Counted from the first letter of the stretch, positions 26,653 through 36,640 are shown. The stretch: 64,000 nt of DNA from Gallaecimonas mangrovi (GCF_003367375.1 NZ_CP031416.1:2859501-2923500), one strand, 5' to 3'. Numbers and translations: made by a program. Notes: generated by a model from the sequence alone, not told the origin.

Positions 26653-27216
26653 TCAAAACCATGGGATGGTGGCTGATGGGCTTAAGCCGTAGCGGTTAAA
26701 GAGGCCAGGCTGCGGCGCCTGCTGCAATGGCCCAAGTTCTAAAAACAGGCGAAACCGCTGGCCGGTACTGCCGCTTTGCAGTTGCAAGTACGGCAAGTTA
26801 AGCCATTTAGCAGCGCTGTCGGGGATCCGCGCTTTGGCTTCCTGTTCGCTGATACCCAAACATTTGATGCTGCGGCGGCGAAGCCGCTCTGGGCTGCTTT
26901 TGGCTTGTACCCGCTTTAACTGCCGGTATTGTGCATGGTCAGGCACCAACGCAATGGCACCTACCTCGGTATGGTCGCGCATTCCCAACAGCCATGGCTC
27001 GGCCATCAGCATATCAAGGGGCTTGGCATCGCCAAATAAGCGCATCACGCCACCCAGTCCGGCATGTTGCTGCTCCATTAACGGAAAACTCACGGCCACT
27101 TGCAGTTCGCCGCGCTGTGCCAATATGCGATGTAATTTACTGAACAGCGCGGCCATCAGATGCGCGGCCGAAAACTCCGGATCGGGCCGCAACCGAATAT
27201 CAATGTAGTGGTTCAT
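26653..27216 (-). CDS. cas6f: Cas6f/Csy4 crRNA endoribonuclease
   Basis: 187 residues, the same length as Pseudomonas Csy4. N-terminus NHYIDIRLRPDPEF; catalytic His29 (KLHRIL) is present, as are the STGQ serine region and YGLS tyrosine region used in cleavage. The arginine-rich helix ERLRRRSIK that reads the repeat stem is intact. It cuts pre-crRNA on the 3' side of the repeat hairpin and stays bound to the crRNA 3' end. Two bp follow csy3. Last gene of the cas operon. Confidence 0.96.
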   Translation of the reverse strand: MNHYIDIRLRPDPEFSAAHLMAALFSKLHRILAQRGELQVAVSFPLMEQQHAGLGGVMRLFGDAKPLDMLMAEPWLLGMRDHTEVGAIALVPDHAQYRQLKRVQAKSSPERLRRRSIKCLGISEQEAKARIPDSAAKWLNLPYLQLQSGSTGQRFRLFLELGPLQQAPQPGLFNRYGLSPSATIPWF

Positions 27217-27218
27217 GG

Positions 27219-28262
27219 TTAATCCGCCTTACCAAACACGCCACCACGAATAAGCGTTGCCACCACAAAATGCTGCTGCTCCTTTGCTGGCTCTTTGTCG
27301 GCGGTGATCCAGTTATCAAGCAGGGTGTAGAAGTCCATTTTGGCTTTGGGTTGGCGATAGGCTTTGCCTTCGGTGGTGACCGAGCCGTAGGGCTCAACAG
27401 CAATAGGGCCTAGGTCGTCGCCAGCTTCACTCGGATACCAGGTGTCGATGGTGCGAAGGGCATTTCCGATTTTTTGCGAGTGAATGCCGGCGATACCCTC
27501 GACGCTGTAAAGGGTTTTACTTTTACGGTCGCCCTGGGATTTGTCGAGAATAAGCTCTTGGGATGGAAACACTTCTTGCCCGGCGCCAAGGCGCACAAAT
27601 GCGCTAACGGCCAGCAATACATGCTGCTCGCCAGCCAAGCCTTGTTCAATCAGCTTGGCAAGCTCGGCCACGGCGCTGTGGTTGCCAAACTCACGCAGCG
27701 AATGCGCTAAGGCATCAAAAGTCCAGCTTTGCTGAGTCTGGCCATCAACCAGATGGCTAACCACCACTTCTACTTGCTCGGCGCCAAAGCGGTTGCGCCA
27801 CAAGAAGCGGCCATTGGCGAGGTTACTGGCGTAGCGACTGGCCAGTTCAGCAAAGCCATACTGACTCACGTAACCGGCCACCGTTTGTTTGAGCTTGTCG
27901 CGATAAGCGATGTCATTACAAGCAGAGGGCTGCCCGGTACCGGCCAACACTCGCAGGGTAAAGGCCACTTTTAGGGTGTCGGTAGTGGCTTGCAAAGCCG
28001 CCACATCAACGGTTTGCAGGTTCGGTTTTTCTATTTGGGCATCGAGTTTGGCCGGGTCCAACTCTTTGGCTTTAAGGCGGTTGGAAATAGTGCCGCGTAC
28101 TGACTTGGTTCCCACGCTAATACCTGGCCAGCCTTGGCTTTGCTGGCGCTCGTGCCAGTTGCCAGCAAACATCAGCGCGTCAGAGGGGTCAAGCTTGCGT
28201 TCAAAGGCTAATACCGAAGCGGTTTTTACTGGTGCAGTTGCCATATTCAGGTTCCTTTTCAA
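27219..28262 (-). CDS. csy3: Cas7f/Csy3 backbone protein
   Basis: 347 residues. Six copies coat the crRNA spacer in the Csy (Cascade I-F) complex. Family features: an early [25 protein letters not shown], the [18 protein letters not shown]-type segment (here [18 protein letters not shown]) and a late [16 protein letters not shown]. The ATG overlaps the end of csy2 by 4 bp. No defect seen. Confidence 0.95.
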   Translation of the reverse strand: MKRNLNMATAPVKTASVLAFERKLDPSDALMFAGNWHERQQSQGWPGISVGTKSVRGTISNRLKAKELDPAKLDAQIEKPNLQTVDVAALQATTDTLKVAFTLRVLAGTGQPSACNDIAYRDKLKQTVAGYVSQYGFAELASRYASNLANGRFLWRNRFGAEQVEVVVSHLVDGQTQQSWTFDALAHSLREFGNHSAVAELAKLIEQGLAGEQHVLLAVSAFVRLGAGQEVFPSQELILDKSQGDRKSKTLYSVEGIAGIHSQKIGNALRTIDTWYPSEAGDDLGPIAVEPYGSVTTEGKAYRQPKAKMDFYTLLDNWITADKEPAKEQQHFVVATLIRGGVFGKAD

Positions 28263-29230
28263 ATGTGAGAGGTTTCAACAGTAAATTCGTTAAGACAGCG
28301 ATACAGGCCTTCTTCAGGCAGGGTGACGGGGTACCAAAGCAGTTGCTGGTGCCCCTCCAGCCGGTGCGGACTCAGCCACTGGCCAATGGAATAAAGGCTT
28401 TCTACAAAGCGAAAGGGCACCCGTGGGTCGCGGGCGTTAGCCACTTGGCCGGGTGCATAGGGGTCGGACAAAGCCCCGAAGCCAACAGGAATGGGGACCA
28501 GCCAGCCGGGCGGGCGCCGCGCTTGCCATTGCGCTTTGTCAGTGCCTTGCTGTTGCAACGGCTTTATCTGCAAGCTCGACAAATCAAGCCAGGCATCAAG
28601 GCGCGAAGCCGCTGGGTTGGTTTGTTGCAACTCTTCCAGCCGCGCTTGCAGTAAATCGTCACGGCAAACCAGGGCAAAACCCGGCAGCCATTGGCGAGAC
28701 AGTGTGCGAAAGATTTTATGCCGGGCCTCGGTGCTATCCCCCAGGCTGACAAGTTGCGGTTTTTGATAAAAAGCACGGGTGCCGGGCTTGGCAGCTAGCA
28801 CGCTACCGCCAGCAATACGCATGGTTGCTAGGGTGTCGGCGCAGTATTGGGCCATCTGGGCATATTGCTGTGGGTCTGCTGCCATGCCCTGCCCCGCCAC
28901 CCCAAATACCAGGGTGATCTCCAGGTGGGCGCGCCCTTCTTCGACAATAGCGGCCGTTGAGCCGTTTTTATCCACGGGGTTGCGGGTCAGGCGAAAGGCA
29001 CGGGTATAACCCCCTTGGGTAACTTGGGCTTCAAAGTGATGGCAGATCACTCCCACACTCAAGAACTGCAAGCCGGTATGGCCATGGGTTTTACGCTCTA
29101 GCGCGGTCATCAAGCCAGTAAAGGCGGTGATGGCCGGGAAGCCCCAGGTCATAGGGCTGGAGATACAGTTAGCGTTTTGTACCTTGATGCGGGGCACTAC
29201 CAGCAAGCCGGTTTCTGGCGAGTTAGTCAT
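28259..29230 (-). CDS. csy2: Cas5f/Csy2
   Basis: 323 residues. RAMP-fold protein that caps the crRNA 5' handle with Csy1. Landmarks: [37 protein letters not shown] near the start, [16 protein letters not shown], and a late [11 protein letters not shown] and [14 protein letters not shown]. The ATG overlaps csy1 by 8 bp and the end overlaps csy3 by 4 bp, so translation is coupled. Confidence 0.94.
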   Translation of the reverse strand: MTNSPETGLLVVPRIKVQNANCISSPMTWGFPAITAFTGLMTALERKTHGHTGLQFLSVGVICHHFEAQVTQGGYTRAFRLTRNPVDKNGSTAAIVEEGRAHLEITLVFGVAGQGMAADPQQYAQMAQYCADTLATMRIAGGSVLAAKPGTRAFYQKPQLVSLGDSTEARHKIFRTLSRQWLPGFALVCRDDLLQARLEELQQTNPAASRLDAWLDLSSLQIKPLQQQGTDKAQWQARRPPGWLVPIPVGFGALSDPYAPGQVANARDPRVPFRFVESLYSIGQWLSPHRLEGHQQLLWYPVTLPEEGLYRCLNEFTVETSHI

Positions 29231-30566
29231 GGCTCAACTCCTTTTGTAACTGATCCAGCTCTTGTTGCAGGTGCTTGAGCCAATGGCGCCAGTCATCGTC
29301 GAGCTTGACCTCCTTTTGCCATTGCGCGAACTCCGGGTCGCCCACCGGCAGCCCGGCTTTATGGAGCTGGGCGTTAAGCCAATTAGCAAAACGCTCGCGG
29401 ATTTGCTGTGGCCAGTCGGCTTGTTGGCGACGCTCGGCAAAGTCGAGGTCCGATTTGGCGCGGTAGGGGTCTAGCCAGAAGATCTCTTCTTCCACCAAGC
29501 GGCAATCGGGGTGCTGGCTCCAACCTGGGTTTAGCTCCCAGAACTCGGCGCCAAATTGCAGCAACTCATCCACTACGGCTGAGGTAAGGGAAAAACGGGT
29601 TTCGCGAGTGCGCAGGTTTTTCGGTGGCTCGGCTTTTAATAACCCCTGCAAGGCTTTGACGGTTTGGCGCACAGCCGGGCGCCGACCAAATCGCTTGAAA
29701 ACCGAATCGGTTTTCAGAGGCGGCGTAAGCAAGCTGGTATCCCAACTGGGTGGCAGAGACGCTAACAGGTAGTTATTACCACCACGCTCACTGTTGAGCT
29801 GGCTGATATTTTGCGGCTTGGTACCACCGAGTTTTTGCACCGCCAGGTTGGGGTAGTCGCAATAACCGGTTTCGTGAAAGTGGCCATTGCGGCGCGCCTC
29901 ACGCGCCGCTTTGGCTTCTTCGCCAAAGCGGTGCTGGTTGATGCGAGTAAAAACCTCATGGGCCAGCGAGCTGGCATAAAGGGGCGCCAACACCTGGTAG
30001 TGAAGGTCGTTACAGGGGTCTTCGCCGGTTAACCAGTAAATTTGTTTGGCCTGTGGGTGACTGGCAAGAGCGCCATCGCTGCCAAGGAGGCTGGCAAAAG
30101 CTGCCAGCCACTGCTCGGCCTTAGCGGCGTCTTTACTTAGTGCCGCCTTGAAGGCAGCATCATCCGCCAGCGCCAGTTCCAGCAAGGTATTGCCATGCTC
30201 GTCGGTCAGCTTTAAAAACTTGTACACATCTAGCGCGGCGGCGTTACCCACTACATCGGCTTGAAAGCCACCGGCCAAATCATGGCTACCCAGCAATGAA
30301 TGGGCTTTTAAGGTGCCAGGGCTAACGTAAAGATTGCTGCCTTTGGCATCAGGGTGAATGGCTTTGAGGGTGTGAGTAACACTTTGGATTTGCCCTACCC
30401 GGCGGGCAGCACTTTCCAACCAGGCGTCATATTGATACTGCGCCGTGAGCAGAGCGTATTTAGGGTCATCCGCTACTAGCTTTTCCAGCTTGGCAGCCAA
30501 TCGCCCTTGGATAAACTCGGCGATAAGCGCGCGTAGCTTTTGAGATCGGCTTTCTAAGTCAGCCAT
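29223..30566 (-). CDS. csy1: Cas8f/Csy1 large subunit
   Basis: 447 residues from the ATG at 30566 (MADLESRSQKLRALI), chosen because GGGAGG lies seven bases upstream. The protein has family features such as FIQGRLAAKLEKL, the SHPQAKQIYWLTG segment, GGTKPQNISQLNSERGG and a QQIRERFANWLN tail. It recognises the GG PAM on the target and recruits Cas2-3. A 38 bp gap separates it from cas3. Confidence 0.94.
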   Translation of the reverse strand: MADLESRSQKLRALIAEFIQGRLAAKLEKLVADDPKYALLTAQYQYDAWLESAARRVGQIQSVTHTLKAIHPDAKGSNLYVSPGTLKAHSLLGSHDLAGGFQADVVGNAAALDVYKFLKLTDEHGNTLLELALADDAAFKAALSKDAAKAEQWLAAFASLLGSDGALASHPQAKQIYWLTGEDPCNDLHYQVLAPLYASSLAHEVFTRINQHRFGEEAKAAREARRNGHFHETGYCDYPNLAVQKLGGTKPQNISQLNSERGGNNYLLASLPPSWDTSLLTPPLKTDSVFKRFGRRPAVRQTVKALQGLLKAEPPKNLRTRETRFSLTSAVVDELLQFGAEFWELNPGWSQHPDCRLVEEEIFWLDPYRAKSDLDFAERRQQADWPQQIRERFANWLNAQLHKAGLPVGDPEFAQWQKEVKLDDDWRHWLKHLQQELDQLQKELSHD

Positions 30567-30604
30567 AAATAAGCCTCCCAAAGATATTTCTGCTTTTCAT
30601 CCTT

Positions 30605-33600
30605 TTACCTCCGTTTCCTAAATCCCAACACCGGGTGAAAGTGCCAGCCTCGTTCGTTGTCTGGCAGGCGCACCGTGGCAAAGCGTTTGGCACAATCCTC
30701 CAGCGGCATATCCAAGGCAGTTGCCAGGGCGCTAAGGGCCACCAGCAGATCGGTTTCTGCCCAAGGACTGACCCTCTGGCCACTGAAAATGCTGTGGTCG
30801 TCGTAGGTGAGCAGGCTGTTATCGACTGGAATGGGTTGCCATTCCTTGGGCATGAATTCGTAACAAAGCAACTGCTGCTGGTCGTCATCGGCTAAAAACA
30901 CTAAGTCGCGATAACGCCGGTTGTCTTCACGAAAGGGAAAGCGCTGGGGCAGCACCCCGGTTAAACCGATGTGGGGAATGGCCCAGCAACTGTAAGCGCC
31001 CAGCGGCGGCACTACCGGGGTGCTAGCCCCTCGGCGGCCAGGCGTCACCGAAGGCACGCTGAGGTTTGGGTGCATCACATCGCGAATGCGCTGGTGCTCC
31101 AAATCCACCAACTGGCCACTGGGGTTTAATGGCGCGGGTTCCAATAGCCTTGGCCGGGCATCAATAACGCGGTATTGGGAAGGCTGCAAAATAGCGCCGA
31201 GGCGATGCGCGTGCAGGCGATGCCCAAGCGATTCGTATCCGGGCCTGCAAAAAGCTGGCTGGCGAGGCTCAGCCAGGTGTTTAAGGTTGGTGTCGAGAAT
31301 AAGCAGGTTAGCTGCCTTGGCGGCCCCAAAGCGATGGCGGCGGATGCGCCCGGCCAGCTGAATAAGCGAGCGCATGGAAGAGGGCTCGGCAATGGCCCAG
31401 TCGTAATCATGGTCGCGGCCCACTTCGGTAACCGGGCTGCCTAGCACCACAAACAGCTGCTGCGGCTCGGGATGGTTGTCGAGCCGCTGGCGTATATCCG
31501 CTAACGCAAATACCGCATCCGGGTCACGCCGGTTAAGGGCCGAGTCCAGCCGGTGCTCGATGGCCGAGCGCAAGAAAAGCGGAAACTGCGAGTGATACAC
31601 GCACAAATGCAAGCGCCAACCGGCAGGCAGTTCGGCAGCAAAAAGAGCCAAGGCAACCTCAATCAGTGGCTCGATATTGGCCAGGCGAATAAGCCCGAAG
31701 CTGACGCTTTTCTCGCTTTTACGGTCTGGCTGGCCGTGGGCAGCATGCAACTTTTGCATGTGTTCAATAAGTAAAGGTGCCAGCATTTCACCGGCTTTAT
31801 CCCGAGGGACTGGCGCCGGTGGCAAGGCAACTAATGCCCCAAGGCGCCGGGCCTCGTCTTCTGCCAGTTGCCGATAGCGTTTGCTGGCAAAGCTGTGATG
31901 GGCTTTAGCAAAATCATCAAGGGCCGGGCAGTCGTTATGCTGGGTGCGGTGCTCATCAACCCAGGCGCAGCAAACATCAAGCGGCGTACCCAGCTCGCCC
32001 CGGTATTGCTGGTAGGCCTCGCGCCCCTTCAGGTAAGCATTGAACAACCCTTCTACCAAGGCAGGGGGCAAGGTGGCAGAAGATAAAATCACCCGCCGCC
32101 CCAAAAGGCCGGCCCAATACACCAGGCGGGTCAACCCATGGCAATCGGCTAAATCAAAGTCGTCCGGCTCATCGAGGATAAGGTCGCTACTGAGTAGCCG
32201 CAGCATCGGCAAAATGTGGTGGCCACCTCGCAAGCTCTCAGTGGCAGGCATCAGGTGGTCGATGGTGCATACCAAGAGCGGGGCATCCAGTAACTGGCGG
32301 CTACGCCCCTCAAGCATCAGTCGCGTTAATAGGGGGTGGGTTTGGCCATTGCCTTCAAAATACAGATGGTCCTGCGGCTCTGATAACGATGCCGCAGAAG
32401 CAGAGCCATGTTGCTCGGCCTGGTGCTGGTAGTGTTCTTGTAAATCGCGATGTGCTTGGCCGCCAACCAGTACCGCCAGTTCGTGTTCGCCAAGTTGCAA
32501 ACGCTCTCGCAGGGCCTGGCCGGTTTGCAAAGTGAGGGTTCTAAGCCCTAAGGCAACGGTAAAGCGGGCGCCGCGCAAAGGGTCAGCCAGGGCATAGGCG
32601 ATACGGCCATTGGCCAGGGTTTTACCGCAGCCGGTAGAAGCCATGTTCACTACAAAAAGCCCCTGTTGCACCGAGCGTTCCCGAAGAGACAGCGCCAGGT
32701 CTGCCGCTTTGTCTTGCCAGCGAAAACACGGGTTTTGGCTGCGTTTTCGAAGCCCTTTGTGCCGAGCCAGGGCTGGCAAGTGGCGCTCAACGCCTGCCAG
32801 TGCATGGCTGACAATTCCGGCTTGGGCACAGACCCCCAGCAGGTGCTCGTCCAGTGGCTGATTGAGCTCGCCCGTTGCCCTTAGGGTATTGGCATAAAGC
32901 CGGTAGCCAGGCAATGCCGAGAGGCGACGCGGGTCCCGGCAGCGGCTTTTATCGGCACTATGGGTAGTGACCCCCAGCGATGAATAGTAGTGGTCAGCCA
33001 GCATCAAGCAGAGCCGCGAAAGATGCATGACATAGGGGCTATCAAGCCAGCGCTGCGGGCTTTCGTGCTGCTGGGCCAGTTGCAGGCGCTTGGCGATTCG
33101 GGCGGCCTGCTTTTGCCAAAGCGGGGTAACAACCGGTAGCTCGTCATCAAAGTGCCAGTAGCTTTGCAGCTCATTGGCCGCGGCGGTCTCGACAATCTCA
33201 TTCCAGCGGGCGTCGATTTTACTGAGTAGCTGCTGAAGCTGCTGGGCCTGAAGCTGGTCGTTTTTACGGCCATAGGGCAGTTGCTGGTCATGCTGGTTGT
33301 AGGCAGGGTAAGCCGGCAGCCGGTGGTGGCTTAAGATAAGCCAGCCAATGGCGCTGGCCAGGGGCGGCATCTTGGTAAAAGGCCTATCGCAGTGGCTGTC
33401 TAGGCCGTCTTTTTGCAGATTGGCAAGCCAACGGGCATCGTCCTTTGGTGAGGGTTCTACCAGCCTTTGCAACCACAGCTCATCGCTATCGGTGCCAACA
33501 AAAGCCTGAAAAAGACGCAGCGATATCCACTCATGGCGATAGCGATTTCGCTCGCTCAATTGGCCTTTAAGGCGGCGCTGAAACGCCAGGCAAGCTTTAC

Positions 33601-33976
33601 CTAAATCGTGCATCAAGGCAGCCATGGCCGATAACAGGTAAATAGCCTCGCCGCAGTGCCAGTCGTTCTCGTCATCTGCACGCAATACATCGCGGCGGGT
33701 GATGTTGGTAGGTACCGCGCCTTGCTCGTTAAAGCGCCCGGCATCGCCCACTATCCAAACCAGTTCACTGTGGTCGTGGCCACGGATCCAGTGGCAGGCC
33801 ACAGCGGTATTTCGCCTAGCAGTTTTTCGCAGCAGCTTTCTTAACGTATCAAGCCCCGCTTGGGTAATGCTGGTTTGCCAAGTGCGGCTACCTCGGCGCT
33901 CGGCAAACTGGTCGAGGATACGGCGGCTCTCGGCCAAGGCTCTTTTGTCACATTGCGCGATCAGCAGCACGTTCAT
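30605..33976 (-). CDS. cas3: Cas2-Cas3 fusion nuclease/helicase, type I-F
   Basis: 1123 residues. The N-terminal Cas2 domain (about 1-95, MNVLLIAQCDKRALAESRRIL) is fused to Cas3, the hallmark of I-F. The HD nuclease motif is at His123-Asp124 (LMHDLGK), Walker A at about 446-453 (ASTGCGKT), the DExD-type box as DEPD in LILDEPDDFD, then SSATLPP and a motif VI QLAGRIRRH. The fusion takes part in spacer acquisition with Cas1 and degrades targets with the Csy complex. Start overlaps cas1 by 4 bp. All catalytic motifs look intact. Confidence 0.96.
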   Translation of the reverse strand: MNVLLIAQCDKRALAESRRILDQFAERRGSRTWQTSITQAGLDTLRKLLRKTARRNTAVACHWIRGHDHSELVWIVGDAGRFNEQGAVPTNITRRDVLRADDENDWHCGEAIYLLSAMAALMHDLGKACLAFQRRLKGQLSERNRYRHEWISLRLFQAFVGTDSDELWLQRLVEPSPKDDARWLANLQKDGLDSHCDRPFTKMPPLASAIGWLILSHHRLPAYPAYNQHDQQLPYGRKNDQLQAQQLQQLLSKIDARWNEIVETAAANELQSYWHFDDELPVVTPLWQKQAARIAKRLQLAQQHESPQRWLDSPYVMHLSRLCLMLADHYYSSLGVTTHSADKSRCRDPRRLSALPGYRLYANTLRATGELNQPLDEHLLGVCAQAGIVSHALAGVERHLPALARHKGLRKRSQNPCFRWQDKAADLALSLRERSVQQGLFVVNMASTGCGKTLANGRIAYALADPLRGARFTVALGLRTLTLQTGQALRERLQLGEHELAVLVGGQAHRDLQEHYQHQAEQHGSASAASLSEPQDHLYFEGNGQTHPLLTRLMLEGRSRQLLDAPLLVCTIDHLMPATESLRGGHHILPMLRLLSSDLILDEPDDFDLADCHGLTRLVYWAGLLGRRVILSSATLPPALVEGLFNAYLKGREAYQQYRGELGTPLDVCCAWVDEHRTQHNDCPALDDFAKAHHSFASKRYRQLAEDEARRLGALVALPPAPVPRDKAGEMLAPLLIEHMQKLHAAHGQPDRKSEKSVSFGLIRLANIEPLIEVALALFAAELPAGWRLHLCVYHSQFPLFLRSAIEHRLDSALNRRDPDAVFALADIRQRLDNHPEPQQLFVVLGSPVTEVGRDHDYDWAIAEPSSMRSLIQLAGRIRRHRFGAAKAANLLILDTNLKHLAEPRQPAFCRPGYESLGHRLHAHRLGAILQPSQYRVIDARPRLLEPAPLNPSGQLVDLEHQRIRDVMHPNLSVPSVTPGRRGASTPVVPPLGAYSCWAIPHIGLTGVLPQRFPFREDNRRYRDLVFLADDDQQQLLCYEFMPKEWQPIPVDNSLLTYDDHSIFSGQRVSPWAETDLLVALSALATALDMPLEDCAKRFATVRLPDNERGWHFHPVLGFRKRR

Positions 33977-34953
33977 AGGGCCGCTTCCTGCCCCAAGGTG
34001 GTAGCAATTTCCTTGAGGTGGTCAATCATGAAATCCAGCGCTTCGCTCTGGGTCAAGCTCTCGATACAGCGCTGACGAAACTGCTGTTCGTCGTCCCCTT
34101 GCATGGCGCTGATAAAGGCCAGGGGCAAAATAGTGGCGTCTTTAACCAGATCGGCCACATCAAATACCAAGCCGCCACGCCGGGTTTTGCCGTGCAGCAC
34201 TGCCAGCCCATGAGGCAGGCCTAGCACCCAACAGGCCGTTGCTCCCAAGCCGTAAGCCAGGTAGTTGCCGTGGTCAAGAAAGCGGTTGGCAGGGTCGGCA
34301 CCGGTGCCGTTTTTGGCTCGTACAAAATCGCCATAGCCGGTGGCTTGGGCGGCAAGTTTGAAGAGCAGCTTGGTCAGCCGCGCTTCTTCCGTCAGTAAGG
34401 TGGTGTGGTCCTGGGCTTTGAGCACATCGGCTTGCGCCCTAGCCAGGGCCTGTTCCAATGGCGCTTTATCCAGTTGAAAGCCAGCATTGTGCAGCGCCTT
34501 ATCCCTCAACCACTGTGTTTTCAGCCTGTTAATTCGTGCCAACTGCACATTTTTGGCCGCTTGCAAACGCAGTGCGTCGTTAAACCAAAACCGCACCCAG
34601 GCTTGTAGGTATTCGGTAGGCCGGTACTCGCTTTGCGGTGAGAACCACGCCACATCCATGCCCATTTCCGTGCCGCTAAATAGCGGCGTCCCCCCACCGC
34701 CACAGAAACCGACCATCACACCAGCTTTAGCCAGCTCCCGCATCGCCGCTTGAGTAACCGAGGTGCCGGTGCCTAACAACACCGTTGTGGTATTGGCGAT
34801 AGGAATATTCCAATAGAGCTGACGCTGGCCTTCGTCGGTGACGTATTCCACCCGGCCACCATTGACCAGCACGCGGCATTGCTGCAGGTAATAAAGGTTG
34901 GCCCTTTTGGAATGCAAAATGGTCTTCATGTCCGACGGTGTAAAATCTTGCAT
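33973..34953 (-). CDS. cas1: Cas1f integrase
   Basis: 326 residues from the ATG at 34953 (GGGAG eight bases upstream; a TTG one codon earlier is less likely). I-F subtype features: MKTILHSKRANLYYLQQCRVLVNGGRVEYVT, IPIANTTTVLLGTGTSVTQAAMREL, GVMVGFCGGGGTPLF, and the metal-site region with GLPHGLAVLHGKTRRGGLVFDVADLVKDA (His and Asp). It integrates new spacers at the leader end together with the Cas2 part of Cas2-3. First cas gene of the operon. Confidence 0.96.
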   Translation of the reverse strand: MQDFTPSDMKTILHSKRANLYYLQQCRVLVNGGRVEYVTDEGQRQLYWNIPIANTTTVLLGTGTSVTQAAMRELAKAGVMVGFCGGGGTPLFSGTEMGMDVAWFSPQSEYRPTEYLQAWVRFWFNDALRLQAAKNVQLARINRLKTQWLRDKALHNAGFQLDKAPLEQALARAQADVLKAQDHTTLLTEEARLTKLLFKLAAQATGYGDFVRAKNGTGADPANRFLDHGNYLAYGLGATACWVLGLPHGLAVLHGKTRRGGLVFDVADLVKDATILPLAFISAMQGDDEQQFRQRCIESLTQSEALDFMIDHLKEIATTLGQEAAL

Positions 34954-35021
34954 CAAAGCATCTCCCGCTGTGTCACTGCACCTTACCCTCTCCTAATTTC
35001 TTGCCAACACTGTGGTTTTTC

Positions 35022-35044
35022 ACATGTCGCCTTAGGCGACATGT
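35022..35044. promoter_or_regulatory. Perfect 23-bp palindrome upstream of cas1 (candidate operator)
   Basis: Arms ACATGTCGCCT and AGGCGACATGT separated by one T. It lies directly behind the WYL-regulator stop codon and 69 bp before cas1. It is not followed by a T-run on either strand, so a terminator is unlikely. A weak -35/-10 pair (TTGGCA 35002-35007, TAAGGT 34980-34985, minus strand) sits just downstream. Best read as an operator for the adjacent WYL protein or another regulator. Confidence 0.55.
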
Positions 35045-35904
35045 CAGTTGCCAAAGAGCCAGGGTTTAACCTCGTCAATATTGGCGAGAATAAGCTGCTG
35101 GGCGGCGGGATTGCCGTCGAGCATCTTGGTGTGGATGTGCATATCCAGTAACAGGTAGTTGGCAAGGGCGGCGCGGCTTGGGAGCAAAAGCTCACCGTTT
35201 GCCATACCGTAGTCGGCAGCAAGCGCAGCTTGTTGGGCAGCGTTTAGGCGCGGGTCGGGTTTGATGCAAAGGGTGATGTGGGTGTGCCAGGCAATGTCGT
35301 CTGGCAAGGGGGTCAAGGGCTTGCCCAATAGCTCGGGTTCGCCGCGAAAACGGCTTAGCACAAAGTCGCGGTAGCCCTGGCTTTGCTCGCACCATGCCCG
35401 CAGGTGCCAGCGCTGGGCAGTTTTGATAAAACGGGTGGGAACTATCACCCGCCCTTCGCGGCTAGGGTTGGTGACGCCGAGGTAGTCCACCTCCAGCCGC
35501 TGCTGCTGGCGAAGGGCTTTGACCAAAGGGCGAATAAGCCGGGCGCTGACCCGGCGCGGGGCAAGCACAGTATTCCCCGACGCCAAATGGTAGGCCGCTT
35601 TGGGCACCAGGCTCGGGCGCTGCTGGGCGGTCACCCAGTCAAGGTATTCGCCCACATCGCCGCTAAGGAGCGCAGGCCTAAACCTCTCCGTAGGCACATA
35701 GCCTTTGGCCGAAGCGCTATAGGTCAGTTGATGTGGATAATGGGCGCGGTAACTGGCCAATTCCTTGCTGGCCTGCTGGCGACCAATGGCAAGGAAATGG
35801 CTCAAATGGCCGGTGGTGACCCGGCCTTCCCAAAAGGCAAATAGCTCTATGAGCCAAAAGCGTTGTTGCAGATTTTTCGCAAGCGAAGGTAATAAGGCAT
35901 CCAT
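35044..35904 (-). CDS. WYL-domain transcriptional regulator next to cas1
   Basis: 286 residues. N-terminal winged-HTH (about 10-70: LIELFAFWEGRVTTGHLSHFLAIGRQQASKELASYR), a central WYL domain (about 125-205: IRPLVKALRQQQRLEVDYLGV..RVIVPTRFIKTAQRWHLRAWCEQSQGYRDFVLSRF) and a C-terminal WCX-like extension. This layout matches the BrxR/CapW class of defence-associated regulators, which repress neighbouring defence genes and respond to a nucleic-acid or nucleotide signal. It lies 90 bp upstream of cas1 in the same direction, so control of the cas operon is the obvious guess. No strong RBS at its start. Confidence 0.82.
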   Translation of the reverse strand: MDALLPSLAKNLQQRFWLIELFAFWEGRVTTGHLSHFLAIGRQQASKELASYRAHYPHQLTYSASAKGYVPTERFRPALLSGDVGEYLDWVTAQQRPSLVPKAAYHLASGNTVLAPRRVSARLIRPLVKALRQQQRLEVDYLGVTNPSREGRVIVPTRFIKTAQRWHLRAWCEQSQGYRDFVLSRFRGEPELLGKPLTPLPDDIAWHTHITLCIKPDPRLNAAQQAALAADYGMANGELLLPSRAALANYLLLDMHIHTKMLDGNPAAQQLILANIDEVKPWLFGN

Positions 35905-35985
35905 GCAGCATCAGGCTTTTTCCAAAAACATTGAAAATACTATGCCCTTCGCTGTTTTTTATAAACCTTTAACCAGGGTTGTTAT

Positions 35986-36537
35986 TCACCCTTTTAACGC
36001 ATTAACCCAGTCGGCCACGGCGTCGCCGCTGGACAGGCTGGGCTGAATAAGGCCGTCAATCATAAAGGTGGGGGAAACATGAATGCCGTTCTGGCGGGCA
36101 TATTTGCAATGCCATTTGATTTCCCGGTCCAGCTCGGGCAAATCAAACGCCTCGGCCAACGCTACCCCTGAGTATTTTTCAATACGCTGAATAATGTCGT
36201 TCGGGGTTGCGGTGCGATTGGGGCCAATGCAGTGCTTTTCAAACTCAAATTCTTCGCGGTGGTCGGCCACGGCCTGCAGCACCTTTTTGGCTGCGGCTTT
36301 ACCTTCTGGCAAGGTTGAAGCAGCCAGAATGCAGCGCACAATAACCCCCGAAAACAGGTGCCAGGGCTGTGATTGCAGGCGAATTTTTACGGTGATGTTC
36401 TCTTCGCCGGCTTCACTCAGTAGTTCATCAAGCTTATTAAAGGCCTTTACCGAAAAGGGACAGGTAGGTTCTAAAAAGACCTCAAACACCTTCGGCCCTG
36501 TGCCCCAGCTCAGGGGCTTGGCTTGCCAATCACTCAT
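35986..36537 (-). CDS. DsbA-like thioredoxin-fold protein with CPFS motif
   Basis: 183 residues from the ATG at 36537 (GAGG eight bases upstream). There is no signal peptide, so it should be cytoplasmic. Thioredoxin-fold landmarks are VFEVFLEPTCPFSVKAF near residue 27, a helical insertion, and the cis-Pro strand HVSPTFMIDG (about 152-161). The active site is CPFS, lacking the second cysteine of CPxC, so it cannot be a normal dithiol oxidase; a monothiol reductase, glutathione-linked enzyme or 2-hydroxychromene-isomerase-like role are options. Probably monocistronic, just outside the CRISPR locus. Confidence 0.72.
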   Translation of the reverse strand: MSDWQAKPLSWGTGPKVFEVFLEPTCPFSVKAFNKLDELLSEAGEENITVKIRLQSQPWHLFSGVIVRCILAASTLPEGKAAAKKVLQAVADHREEFEFEKHCIGPNRTATPNDIIQRIEKYSGVALAEAFDLPELDREIKWHCKYARQNGIHVSPTFMIDGLIQPSLSSGDAVADWVNALKG

Positions 36538-36640
36538 CACATTATCCTCGGTACAACACGATACAACTGTGCCTTCACACTACTGCCGTAACCATTTGAA
36601 ATTCAATAGCACAGCAACAACTTGTGCTGGGCAATACGCC

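Noticed and set aside
35022-35044. Palindrome after the WYL gene read as a terminator
   Set aside because: No T-run follows on either strand; its place in the cas1 promoter region favours an operator.
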